64,000 bases of DNA. It comes from Rhodamnia argentea (taxonomy: Eukaryota; Streptophyta; Magnoliopsida; Myrtales; Myrtaceae). Within the stretch, counting starts at the first letter, position 1. Each line of letters opens with the position of its first letter. Below, in pieces: positions 16,306-29,990 of this stretch. The stretch lies in NCBI RefSeq assembly GCF_020921035.1, contig NC_063156.1:7564001-7628000 (forward strand). Reading direction: 5' to 3'. The position numbers and the translations under genes are program-made. The notes below the pieces were generated by a model that ran no database searches, had not been told where the DNA came from, and saw only the letters and a program-made list of their open reading frames with translations.

Positions 16306-16785
16306 TCATGAACTAAGTACGAGGCTCAAATTTGATTTGATGCTCAAGCAATCAACGAAGCACGGATATGTCGGAAGCATGTGCGATGTCTGACACATGG
16401 TCAACGCCAGCGACATGCAAGTCGGTAAGAAAGGAGGGCGGGGAAAGCGTGGATCTAGAGGGTAGAGATCGGGGGGAGTCAAATTTGAGGATCGAGAGAG
16501 AACCAGAGATGCGAATTGATGAGAACTAGAAGCTGCTGCCAGGGTCGAGGCTGCTGCTGTTGTTGCGGTGGAAGCTAAAGGGGAAGGAGAGAGGTATCTG
16601 AAAGAGACCTGCTCCGATTTGGGTCTTCGGGAATTGAGGCCGCCATTGTTGTTGTCCCTCTCGTCATGCGAAAGAGAGGGTTTTGCAGGTGCGCGAGTCG
16701 AAGAAGACGAAGATGATGACGATGGGAATGGTGGGTTATCAGAAAGGTGATTGGGGTTTGGTGGGTCAGAAATGGCAACCGCCAT
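16306..16785 (-). pseudogene. Truncated 5' fragment of a QWRF-motif (augmin-like) gene
   Basis: Minus-strand ORF of 159 codons starting MAVAISDPPNPNH. Low-complexity Ser is followed by NSRRPKSEQVSFRYLSPSP, then an Ala/Thr/Ser tract and SLVLSRSSNLTPPDLYPL. This resembles the N-terminal signature of plant QWRF-motif microtubule-associated proteins (RRxKSREVSSRYxSPSP, then FPSPLVSRS and a PKRSQSVDRRRP-like end). After that the similarity stops and the frame reads through unrelated sequence; the QWRF region itself is absent. I read it as a gene fragment stranded in repeat DNA. The assignment rests on short low-complexity motifs and is moderate. Confidence 0.45.
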
Positions 16786-17753
16786 TGCTATTAGGGGGGG
16801 AGAGAGAGCTCAAGAATACAATGGTATAAAACCCTAACGTGTCAAATTACAGGAGTGCCCAATACAAGTGGTTTAATTTTGTTTTGACTTTATTATGTGC
16901 CCTTCTTTTTTACGTTGGCTAGGGTCAAATTACGGGAGTGCCCATGCTAGGAAATTTCTTTTTTATTATAGGAGCTCTTTTTGTAAATTCTCTATTTTTA
17001 CAAAAAAACCTAGAAATGATAATTTATCATGCATATATATATGTGTATGTCGTGTTATAATATGTTGAAATTCTCTATTTTTTTAGAAATGACATATAAA
17101 TGTGCCGTGTTGTGTGTCGGTGCCGGTACTACTTACCAAACTATTCAGATGAGTGACTTGATTTAGTTATATTAGAATTTTGACAAAACTCGAGGATTTT
17201 TAGTTTGGTATGAGCAAAAGGAAGCGAAAAGTAATTAAGAGAGGTGGGGCCACTTGTTCAAATGCCTAGTAATATGATAGAATCTTGATCCTCGTTGATT
17301 TGGCGGGAAAATGATTGTCCTAAGTATATTGTAATTGCGCTAATTTAGTCCTAAAACTTTCTTTTTTGCTAATTGAGTCTTAAACTGTTTGCATTTATAC
17401 CAACTCAGTCCAACCGGTCAATTTTGGATGAAAATCACTAACATTGATGTCAACCATCTTGTGTGATGCAATCGGCGATGGTGTTGATAATTTTTAATAT
17501 TATTTTAATATTTGACAATTATCTATTTATTTTCTTTTTGCCTTTTTTTTCTTCTTTTTCTTCCCTTCAACGGCCATAGGTGAGGTTGACTAGGGTTCAA
17601 CCTTGCCCAGTGGCGGTGAGGTCAAGCAAGGCCAAGGGTAGCGAGTTGACCATCACCAGGCTGGTGAGGGCGAGGCTCTCTAGTGGCAAGCAATGGCGAG
17701 CTTCCCCGGTGACTCAGCGAGGTTGAGGCTCTTCCTTGCCGGCCCTCGTTTCT

Positions 17754-18345
17754 TGTTGGAAAATAATTAGATAACATATAAAAATAACAATCATAGGAAA
17801 TATATTGGAATAGACGAGAAAAATAAAAATAAATGTCCGAGGCGTGCAAGCACCGTCCTTAAGGATAATTCTGCCCCCACGGAGTACGAAACTCGATGCG
17901 TAAGGCTTCTAACGACTATCTTCCCAAGATACAACAAACATTCTTCTATATTCTATACTGAATGTTAGAAAAAACAGAAATAACATTATGTATATAACTC
18001 AGCTATAAAATGAAAGATATGTGGAGAAAATGAAAATTCTCTTTCTCAATCCAAATTTTGATAATTGTGGTTTGAAGTCTAATTTATATGTGAAACAAAA
18101 GATAGAGTGGTTAAGAAAGTGTCATAAATTAATTGGTAACTATTAATGAAAATCACTGTTGGAGGTTTTATGAAGATAAAATCAAACATCAGCAAACCAT
18201 TATACGGCCATTGTATGGTCGTTAGAAAACTATTATGACACCGTTAAAAAACTGATCATTGGAAATATTGATGGCTAATCATAGCGGTTACAATTTCTAT
18301 CAAAATCATTTTAAAGGTATTTCAAAACTGCTAAAATATCCAACA
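17754..18345 (-). repeat. 3' LTR of the Copia element
   Basis: 592 bp with a single copy of the block that is triplicated in the partner LTR. It diverges from the partner by scattered substitutions and small indels across its length. Confidence 0.85.
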
Positions 18346-18899
18346 ATCCCTCACATATTTCAAAAAGTTTTGGAAAATCAAAAATAGAATAATACTGAGT
18401 TATTGGAGCGTAATTTATCGAAGCTGGTGCTGATTAGGTTATAAACCAGCCCTAGAAAGAATGAAAGATAATTCACCAAATCATTGATGAAGTACAAAAC
18501 TTCTTTGAACCAAGAATTCCTTTTTGTGAATTGTGATTTTAACCAATCACATTATATTCCCACAAAGTCAGTTCTTCAATGCAATTTTGTGCAAATACAC
18601 CATGCACGTGCTTGGTTTATTCATAAGTGATCTAGAGATTATCGCTAATAATTCTTATAGGAGCGGTCCCACTCTACACTTATATAGATGATTCCATCAA
18701 GTATATTATGCAGCTTAATACACTACCAATAACGGCTATAGAATTCATTACGAGCTTAGCTCAACCTATTTTTCTTTGCGGTTTTGCACTATTCTTACCT
18801 TATGAGGGACATAATTAAATACTACATAACTAGATCAATAAGTGACTTGTTATTATCCACATAAACCTAATTCATGGGATTGCAATCACATACGTTGGG

Positions 18900-19541
18900 T
18901 TACCATCATCGTTGATTTTCTTCAACCGGCCTAGTCCCATTCCCCTCGATAAATAGTCGGAGGATTGGCCAAAATTGCTTCTGACTTTACATAATCAATG
19001 GACACAATTTCATCTTTAAGTAGTTATTTTACCGCATCACGTCTTAATTGGACGTCTCTTTCTATCATTGAAAGTTTCACTCTTATTGCCACTTTGCAAT
19101 AGTTATTACCACTTGGCAACCACAATGCGGACCCGTAAAGTGTCAGTTTCATTCCCAAGGAATATATGCTAAGAAATTTCTCAATTACTTAGCTTCATTT
19201 TCATATTTGAGTTTGAGAAACATTTTCCCTTTTCCAAGAACTTGAGTAGTGCTTGAATCCACAAGATAAATATTTTATCTTCCTTCCCTACTAGAGCGTA
19301 GGAGGATAAAACACTATGTTTTTACATATATGCTTGGTAGCACCTGAGTCTACAACACATTTTTTTCACATTGGCCACAATATAATCTTGAGAAATGACT
19401 GCAACAATTTCCAACATTAGAATCATCTGCTTCAACCAAGTTATCTTTTGGTGTAGCAGGATTGTTATTTCCTCCACAATTTGTTTGGTCGAATTCCAAG
19501 TTACAGTATCTCCACCAAAGGTGAACACTTATCAAATAGTG
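18900..19541 (-). pseudogene. Copia polyprotein remnant: protease motif joined to RNase H tail
   Basis: Reading the minus strand, VAVISQDYIVANVKK (from about 19410) is followed, one base out of frame, by CVVDSGATKHIC, the aspartic protease active-site motif of Copia elements. Then comes DSSTTQVLGKGKMFLKL (about 19205-19262). Directly after that the sequence reads EAK*LRNFLAYIPW, then a frameshifted VKLSMIERRRPIKT and DYLSRGMGLGRLKK, which correspond to the end of the Copia RNase H domain. Integrase and reverse transcriptase are missing between the two parts, so an internal deletion fused them. Stops and frameshifts make it non-functional. Confidence 0.75.
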
Positions 19542-21957
19542 GATTTTGTCTCAGTCAAATCTAAAATTTAAGCTTCATTGTATCCTTTTTAATACAATGG
19601 AAAATTCACTATGCATGATGTCTTAGTTTGTGTTTCCACAATAAAAAATAAGCTCAAGAAAAGTTTACTTTTCGTAATTCTAATAGCATATACTAGACCA
19701 CATTCAGCAAACAAATGACGCGACAAATATGAATGAAGAATATCCATGACTCGTGCCTCTACCATCATGCATACTTTTAATGACTAAGTAGTGACACCAG
19801 GATAATGCATGAACACATAAACAATGTACATCAAAGTTATAAATCTCAATGGGCAAGGCCAACGTCTCACTTTTCGAAATCCTTCTACCTTTTCGGATTC
19901 AACAAGAAAAGTTGCATTTAATCCTATTTTCATATCTATACTGAAAAAAATAGGGAGAAGCTGAAAGCATATAAAATATTGTTGTACTCAACAACGACAA
20001 TCATTTTCTCGTCACCTGGAGTTAGCTCCCGTATGTTACAAAACTCTTCACAATCTTGATAAATAAATATGCTCTAGTAGATTAACTCGATGACAGCCTT
20101 TGTAAGTACTATGTAGCCATTCAGAGTCGAAATTAGGCGATTGCACAAGCAGTTCGGGGAATCTTACAAAATTGAACACAATCACATCATTCCAATAACT
20201 TAAATTACGTAACTTAATTTCTTTCGAACAATTGTTATGCAATTGTTTGCACGTCCTCTTGTACGCAAAGGGCAATGACACAAACAAGAACCAATCCCCT
20301 AAAAATTTGCGGAAACTTCATCAAACCACCATTCACCACCGTAAAGGCATTTCATTACATAAAATGCGGCCTTAAAAAATTAAACAGGATCACAATACTA
20401 TAGTAGCAATGCAGAGCATGTACTGAAGTAACTCAATTATCTACCAATCAGATCACGACGATTTTCACCATAGATCAATTTTCTCAAAGAAAACGACATA
20501 GTTTCTTGCAAATTGGAATACTTCACAGTCATGGAAAAAGAGTTCATTTCAAGCTTGCCATGAGAAAGAGGAGGAGCGCATACCTAATTCCGATCGACAA
20601 TATCAACGAACATGATGAGCTTACCATAGCTGATGAGAGCGACCCCTTTCGATCTCTAAATGTCTCTTGAAAGGCGAAAATGTCCCATGACAACATCCCA
20701 CCAATATGCGATACTCATCGTACAATATCTCTGATTCCTTGTTCAATTACAAAAGCGTTGGTAGCAGCAGCAATTCAAATTACAGCATTTCCATCAATGG
20801 TGAAAACATAACTTATAGCGAATTTTGTCTCAACTGAAATCAAGATCCAATTAACATCACCGTATCCTTATAATGAATTTTGTCTCATCTGAATCCGAGA
20901 TCCAGTTAACATCATCGTATCCTTCTAATACAGTAGGAAATCCACTATGTTAAAAGCCGTAGTTTAATATTTGCTTGGTTGTAAAATTACAACTCTGAAA
21001 TTTATATTTAACCTTCATATCTTTATTTTACTTATGTCATGCACTCCATATTAACACAGTAAATTTCCAAATGCTGCTAAAATGACAGGATTTACCAAGA
21101 ATGGTTGGAAAAATTAAGTCCTCCAACAGAATCAGAAAGCAATAAAAAAGGACGTAAACTTTTTAACATACCTTATGCTAGGCAACTATAAAGCCTCACC
21201 AGTTCTTGAGAAATTAAACACTTTCTACCGCGATCAATTGCATAAACTACATAAATTTTTCCTCTCACGTTTGTACTTTGCTCCAAAGAAATAAACGTAT
21301 GCATTTCTTGCAGAAGAGGAACATTGTTTTATTGCAATTGTGGGTCAATCTAAACCCAGGAGGTTCCATATATGTCGCCTGTGCTGATCAGTCTCGGCGG
21401 CGGAGCTTCAAGCGAGAGAAAACCACTTCGAATTCACCTAGTTGAAAAGTAAGGGAGAACAGAGCAGCCTGTACCGGAACGGCCAACCACCAAAGACAAC
21501 ATATAGGAGGCAGAGAAAACAAAGGATTGCTTAAAAAAAACAGCGAGAGAATTTTCGTTGTATAGTGAGCATCTGGTTCTCATTTTCAAAGAAATGCATG
21601 GCCTCCCCTTTTTCTGTAACCTCTCTCTGTTGTGTATACTCTCTTCGTCAAAGTCCATGCTCTCCCTCCAGTGAATGTCAACAAAGGAATGCACGTCAAG
21701 AAAAGAAACGCCTTTCTTATTTCTTTCACCCCCTTTTTTATTTATTTATCCTTTTTCTCCCTCTTAGTCCATCGTCTTGCCAAAATTTAACCATTGATTC
21801 AAGAACACTAAAGCTTTAGCAATAATTCACATGTCTACCATCTCTGAACAGGAATGAAAACACATAAATATCCAATTTCTTCCCGGCAAAACAAACATAG
21901 GTATCAAAGTCCCAAAGGACGCTTTTACCCGAAACTCGATAACCTTACCAAAATGCC

Positions 21958-22098
21958 TCAAAGATCTTTTGTGCTCGTGCTCAATAATGTCCCACAATAA
22001 CTGTCCATGAATATGCGATACTGGTCCTTCACGATCTCCAAATCCTCGTTCAATTCCAACAACGGTGGTAGCAACGCAATTCTAGGTTGAGAATCCAT
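21958..22098 (-). other. Short ATG ORF just inside the 5' LTR, with a decayed second copy
   Basis: 46 codons from MDSQPRIALLPPLLELNED to a TGA, starting 20 bases inside the 5' LTR. A related but broken stretch lies at about 20685-20800 (shared ATATGCGATACT and TTCAATT words on the plus strand). I do not recognise the peptide and it does not look like Copia gag. It may be acquired host sequence or chance. Confidence 0.3.
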
Positions 22099-22118
22099 AA
22101 GGCATTTATCCTTAAGAT

Positions 22119-23236
22119 TGTTGAAAAAATATTAGATAACATATAAAAATAACAATCATAGGAAATATCTAGGAAAAGACGAGAAAAATAAGAACAATAT
22201 ATGAGGCGTGCGAGTACTATTCTTAAGGATAATTCCACCCCTCGGAGTACGAAACTCGGTGCGTAAGGCTTCTAGCGGCTATCCTCCCAAGATATAACGG
22301 TCTTTCTTCTATATTCTGTATTGAATATTAGAAGGAACATGAACAACGTTATGAGTATAACCCAGCTATAAAATGAAAGATATGTTGAGGAAATGAAAAT
22401 TCTCTTTCTCAATCCAAAAGCCGATAATTATGGTTTGAAGTCAAATTTATATGCAAAACAAAAGATAGAGCAGTTAAGAAAACGTCATAAATCAATTGGT
22501 AACTATTAATGAAAATGACCATTGGAAGTTTTATGAAGATAAAATCAAACGCTACAAAATCGTTATATGACTATTATATGGCCATTAGAAAACCGTTATG
22601 GCACCATTAAAAAACTGATCATTGAAAATATTGATGGCTAATCATAACGGTCATAATTTCTATCAAAATCTCTCAATCAAAAAGCCGATAATTATGGTTT
22701 GAAGTCAAATTTATATGCGAAACAAAAGATAGAGCGGTTAAGAAAACGTCATAAATCAATTGGTAACTATTAATGAAAATGACCATTGGAAGTTTTATAA
22801 AGATAAAATCAAACGTTACAAAATCGTTATACGACTGTTATATGGCCGTTAGAAAACCGTTATGGCTCCGTTAAAAAACTGATCGTTGAAAATATTGATG
22901 GCTAATCATAACGGTCATAATTTCTATCAAAATCTCTCAATCAAAAAGCCGATAATTATGGTTTGAAGTCAAATTTATATGCGAAACAAAAGATAGAGCG
23001 GTTAAGAAAACGTCATAAATCAATTGGTAACTATTAATGAAAATGACCATTGGAAGTTTTATAAAGATAAAATCAAACGTTACAAAATCGTTATACGACT
23101 GTTATATGGCCGTTAGAAAACCGTTATGGCTCCGTTAAAAAACTGATCGTTGAAAATATTGATGGCTAATCATAACGGTCATAATTTCTATCAAAATCAT
23201 TTTAAAATTATTTAAAAAATGCTGAAATATCCAACA
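22119..23236 (-). repeat. 5' LTR of the Copia element, carrying a triplicated block
   Basis: 1118 bp. The extra length over the other LTR (526 bp) is two further copies of a 264-bp block: units start at 22408, 22672 and 22936. Units 2 and 3 look identical; unit 1 differs at many sites. In the element's orientation the block is in the U3 part. Confidence 0.85.
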
Positions 23237-23535
23237 TTTCTGGCCGGTAATCGAGGTCTAATGACTAACTAGAGGAAGAAGGGAATAAAAAGAAAAGAAA
23301 AACATAAATAAATAAGTATTTGAAAAGTCCTAAAATATTATTAAAAACTATCCATGTCGGTGCTAGCTACACCATTTAGGACGGCTGGCATGCATATTAG
23401 CAATTTCTTGCCAAAATTGATCGGATGGACTTATTTGGCATAAATACAAAAAGTTTATGATTGAATCGGCACAATTGCAATAGATTTAAGATTTTTTTTT
23501 ATAATTCTTCCTTGATTATCCTCGCTTATTTAAAC

Positions 23536-24330
23536 ACTTTCTTGCGGTCCTTCAAATGATTTAGTGAAAATATAGTATCAATTGAAATAATTTACAACCA
23601 GTGAACAAGGTTCTTCTGTCAACCAAAAGAGGAAAACAAAAGAATAACCTACTTTGAGAGAGAGATTGATCATGGGGCACGGATATTCTAGATATCCCAT
23701 TATACATCATTTTCAAACCCTAAGATAAATATTTTAGATGTTCCCACTATAGAAGATAGAGGGACTTGTAATTAATCAACGTCTTAATACGGTCTACCAC
23801 CTAGCTAAACTTAGCAATAATTACAATCTGTAGGGAACTTGATTATATGAAGATTAGTGAATAGTTAGTCAAAACTTTCGGCACCCCAATTCCAAAGTCG
23901 TCTTTCTTTCCGTTTGTAGAAAGAAAGACAACCAGTCGGATATTTAATTACTTTCTTGCGGTCCTTCAAATGATTTAGTGAAAATATAATATGAATTGAA
24001 ATAATTTACAACCAGTGAATAAGGTTCTTCTGTCAACCAAAAGAGGGAGATTGATTATAGGGCATGGACATTCTAGATATCCCATTGCACATCATTTTCA
24101 AACCCTAAGTTAAATATTTTAGATGTCCCCACTATAGAAGACAGGTGGACTTGTAATTAATTGACGTCTTAATAATAAGATTAAGTCAACAATATATCGC
24201 CTAGCCAAACTTTGCAATAATTACAATCTCTAGGGAACTTGATTATATGAAGATTAGTGAATAGTTTAGTCAAAACTTTTGGCACAACAGTGTTATTCCA
24301 AAGTGGTCCTTCTTTCCATTTGTAGAACCT
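23536..24330. repeat. Direct tandem duplication, about 414-bp period
   Basis: Copy 1 starts ACTTTCTTGCGGTCC at 23536 and copy 2 at 23950. Shared landmarks include CAACCAGTGAA, TTCTAGATATCCCATT, CAAACCCTAAG and GAACTTGATTATATGAAGAT. Copy 2 lacks an AAAACAAAAGAATAACC segment and has CAACAGTGTTATT where copy 1 has CCCCAATT. The end of copy 2 rejoins the unit A-like sequence. Confidence 0.9.
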
Positions 24331-24332
24331 TA

Positions 24333-25547
24333 GACTGCGTCTAATAGTCTAGATTTCTGGTCGGGATAGGACTAGATAGAATGGGATAAGAAATCCAAAG
24401 GAAAAGTACACTAGAAGTGTCATAACTTTTGTACGGCGTTCACTTGAGTGCTATAACTTTCAAAACGTTCACTTAAGTGCCATAACTTTCAAAAATCATT
24501 CACTTGAGTGCCATGTTGATGTGGACGCCGGAAAAGCTAACATGGCAGCCGGAAAGCTAATGTGGCATGCCGGAAAAGTTCTTGTAGCACGCCGGAAAGC
24601 TGACGTGGTATGCTGAAAAAGTTATTGTAGTACTCAAGTGAATGATTTTGCTCCAACATAGCACTCAAGTGAACGATTTTTGAAAGTTATGGCACTTAAG
24701 TGAACGTTTTGAAAGTTATGGCACTCAAGTGAATGCTGTATACAAGTTATGGCACTTCTAGTATACTTTTCCCGAAATCCAAAGATTTTGTCATATCCTA
24801 TCTATTGTTTGGTGAACTATAGATATAAAGTCGGATAAGTAGAGGCACGGCATGGCTGGTATCAACTCCATTGTGCAAAAACATCAGAATGCTTGAGTTC
24901 TGATGAGTGAGTTATTGTTGAGCAGAGGTTTGCGCCATCTGAATTTGAACACGGCATTAATTGAGTAGACCACCTAGAACTAGGGGTCTTGATTTGGAGT
25001 CAAATCCTTTGATAATGACCCGCTAACCTTGCTTGTTGTCTTGTCAAGTGAATAAACAAGTGCTGAAAAATAAAATTATTCAGCCTCCTTTTACAAGTTA
25101 AAGATACACTCTTGCAAGTTGTCCAAGAGAGCTACCTTAAAAGTCGATGATCAACCTCGAGTTCTTTATAACATATTGAGACCAATTTCGAATGTTGAAA
25201 AGGTTCGAACAATTAAAGAACGAGGGACACGGAAACAATCAATTAAAGAATAAGGTCATGGAGATACTCGACTTAGAGGCTAAAGACCCCCGCCCGGCAC
25301 CGCTAGAGAGGCGGCCCGATGCGGCAGAGAGGCGGCCCAGTACGTAGGAGAAGCAGTAGTTGTGAAAAAACCTAGTTTTCCTCGTGTATGCTCTCTTAAT
25401 AAATCCTATTCGAGTCTATCCTACCCCTCCCTAGGATTATTTTGTTCGGGTTATATTTCCCTTTATTCTATCCTAGAGAGCTACCAAATATAAGATAAGA
25501 TAAAACATAACATATCTTGATTTTTATCCGAACGACCAAATGCAATC
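24333..25547. mobile_element. Harbinger-like non-autonomous element with TTA duplication
   Basis: 1215 bp flanked by TTA (24330-24332, 25548-25550). The ends are weakly inverted: GACTGCGTCTAAT on the left, GATTGCATTTGGT from the right. Unit A shows the unoccupied site GTAGAACC-TTA-ATTTCCATTCC at 6343-6363. The 3-bp TTA duplication and a GACTGCGTTTGG-like end fit PIF/Harbinger. No transposase ORF. A second MITE is nested at 24400-24773. Confidence 0.75.
24400..24773. mobile_element. Nested MITE, 374 bp, near-perfect inverted repeat
   Basis: The ends are GGAAAAGTACACTAGAAGTG and, inverted, GGGAAAAGTATACTAGAAGTG minus one base. GAAATCCAAA is duplicated at 24390-24399 and 24774-24783. The arms repeat the word GCACTCAAGTGAACG / GTTCACTTAAGTGCC. 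A fragment of the same family occurs at about 54830-54925. Confidence 0.85.
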
Positions 25548-26325
25548 TTAATATCCACGCCACAAACATTTCCATTGATAGTAGTGATCACAATAATTAT
25601 CTTTAATTTTTTTGAAATTATTTATAGCTATATCACCATCGATTTAGAAAATTGATAACTAAGTGATGTAGCGAACTATCCATATGTATGTTTGACAAAA
25701 AAAAATACCCATATGTTTAAATATTCACTTGCAATCTGTCACATCATTTGATGAGTCAACTTTCGATGCATCCAGCATTACTCGATTTGTTTATTACAAA
25801 ACCACTGCTTGTTTCCATTGGCTAGTAATGAGAAACATTTAAAACTTACTCGGTTGAGAGTTTTGTTAATTATGCACTACGCTAGCTCAACTGTTTGATT
25901 GTTACCAACTTTTAAGGATGAGTTTTTTGAGTCCCTAGAAAGTTATCGCTTGTTTTTTATATTTATTTTTTTATGTGCGTGAAGTGTGATTCTCAAGAAA
26001 TATTTGCGTCCTCCCAATCCCTGGGAATATATATGTTGCAGCTTTTCAAAAGCTCGTGGAGGTGTAATGGAATCCTCAAATTTTCAGATAAAGCAATCTA
26101 ACTCCTAAGATTTTTAAATAGTGCAATTAAGTTCTAAATTAAATAAATTGATACATTCAGGTCCTACCACTAGCTTCATCCAACTTGGTTAACGACCTAA
26201 CATATTTTAATGTATTGACGATACTAAGTGCCTAAAAAAGGAAAAATAATAATAAATAAAAATTGACAAAAATTGAAAATGAAAAAGAAAAGTAAAAAAA
26301 AAAAAGGAAAGGGGGTGCCTACTTC

Positions 26326-26951
26326 GGGTGCGCATGAAAACACTTCTCCATGAGAAATCAACTTCCGATCAGAAGTTGATTTCTCTACTTCTCCTCAAAA
26401 GTAGAAGTTGATTTTTCTACTTCGCTCCAAATTGACTTCTCGATCGGAAAAATTCGTTTGATAACGGTTGAAAATTTCTACTTTCGAAACATTAGTAACA
26501 AAATCTTCAGCGACGATGGTCGACGGAGGCGGCGGTCGACGGTGGTCGGTGGAGGCGGCGGCGGTCGGCGGAGGTCGGTGGCGACGGCAGTGGTTGGTGG
26601 CGGTCGGCGATGGTCGGCGATGGTCGGCGGTGGTCGGCGGTGGTGACGGCGATGGTCGATTGCGGTCGGCCGCGGTCGGCCGCGGTAGTTATGGTCGGCG
26701 GCCGGCGATCACAGCAACGATTGTCGGCGGAGGCGAGTGTGGTCCAAGAAGTGATTTTAGAGCCGAGAAGTTAAAATTTTTTACTTCTTAAAATTGGCCA
26801 AAAATCCTATTATAAGTGAAAAATCCTACCAAAAGTCAATTTTTTTACCAAACGGATTTCTACTTCGATCAGGGTTTTATCAAACACATTTCTCTGCCGG
26901 ATAAGCTTCCGGCAAAGAAATGTAATTTCTGAAGTGTTTTCATGCGCACCC
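26326..26951. mobile_element. 626-bp MITE with GGTCGGCGG minisatellite core
   Basis: Perfect terminal inverted repeats beginning GGGTGCGCATGAAAACACTT, flanked by TTC on both sides (26323-26325, 26952-26954). Unit A has CTAC-TTT-GCTG at 7290-7300 at this site, without the element. The centre (about 26515-26715) is a GGTCGG/GGCGG repeat that creates long but meaningless ORFs. A 3-bp duplication fits Harbinger-type integration, though TTC is unusual. Confidence 0.8.
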
Positions 26952-27796
26952 TTCGCTAGCAAGGGTTTGCGACCCTCGATCGAGGTAAGGGAGGGCGAGC
27001 AAGTGAGGCCTGCTAATCCACACCTACATCGAGGTGAGGGCTCAAAGCCTCTCGCCACGTCACATAGTGGTGGCATCACCACTTGGCACCTCCACAATGG
27101 TCGGCCACGCTGGCCCAGATTTGAGTGAGGAATCATAGCCTTGCATAGGTTGGGCCCATGGTTGGCATTTTTAACCCTTTTTTACTTTTTATTCTATTTT
27201 AATCAAGGTTGAGGAAAAATATATATATAAGCGTGGGTTAAAACCATATGGTTGTGAGCATTGATACACAACTTAGTTAATGTTGATAGCCACGTAGGAG
27301 AGAGAAACTAATAACTAAAGTCATGTCAATATTTTCCTTTAACCAAATTGGATTGAGTTAGTGCAGGAATTCGATTGCATCAATTCGATAAATTTTAAAA
27401 CTTCATTGTTCTATCCGAAAGTTTTAGAACTCTATTTTCACTTTTGTGACAAGCTTTATAATTTTTTATGCAGTTATCCCTTATCTTTTAGAAAAAAGTA
27501 TTACGTTTCTGAAACGTGGCTTCCCGATTAATCCCATGTGTAATAGAGGGCCAAAATGATTAATTTGGACGACCTTACATACTAGGCGAAATATATGGAA
27601 CTTCACATAATCAAGCAAGAAGTCTCGGGAAAGATCTTGTTCTTGGCATACCTACTTTAACCTAGAAACATTAAATTATCTGGTAATTCTACGTTTTAGT
27701 AGAATATAAACACCCGACTTACGGTCTGTTCATTAACCCTAAGAACCAATTAAAAAAAATACCTAAAAAAATTGTCCCAAAGTACTATAATCCTCC

Positions 27797-27804
27797 TATA
27801 AATA
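27797..27804 (+). promoter_or_regulatory. TATA box of peroxidase 2
   Basis: TATAAATA in CCTCCTATAAATACTACGTG, 110 bases before the ATG; the same as the element at 8435. Confidence 0.8.
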
Positions 27805-27906
27805 CTACGTGCTGTGAAGAACCCTAACCAAGACACTGACACAGATTTGCGACATCTTTCCCTTGTCTCTCTCTCTCTCTTTCCCATCTGATTAGCCCCT
27901 TCAGTC

Positions 27907-29990
<2,084 letters not shown>

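Larger units (their letters stand above)
17754..23236 (-). mobile_element. Degenerate Copia-type LTR retrotransposon
   Basis: LTRs at 17754-18345 (592 bp) and 22119-23236 (1118 bp) both run TGTTG..CAACA and are flanked by the perfect 5-bp duplication TTTCT (17749-17753, 23237-23241). On the minus strand a purine-rich GTGAGGGAT abuts the left LTR, so that is the 3' LTR and the right one is the 5' LTR. Coding remnants (18900-19540) are also minus strand and Copia-like. Between 19541 and 22118 I recognise no gag, integrase or reverse transcriptase. No primer-binding site starting TGG is seen next to the 5' LTR. The element is non-autonomous and old. Confidence 0.85.
17303..23511. mobile_element. 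Foldback MITE split by the Copia element
   Basis: 17303-17753 and 23242-23511 (about 720 bp together) are inverse arms of one element. The left arm reads GGGAAAATGATTGTCCTAAG..TTTAGTCCTAAAAC..CAACCGGTCAATTTTGG; the right arm reads, inverted, GGAAGAATTATAAAAAAAAT..CGATCAATTTTGGCAAG. It belongs to the same family as the MITE in peroxidase 2 intron 2 (28826-29402). TTGATT flanks both sides (17295-17300 and 23512-23517), perhaps a decayed 8-bp duplication. The element was already present when the retrotransposon landed. Confidence 0.6.

Noticed and set aside
26458..26791. Gly/Arg-rich ORFs
   Set aside because: Produced by the GGTCGG minisatellite inside the 626-bp MITE.
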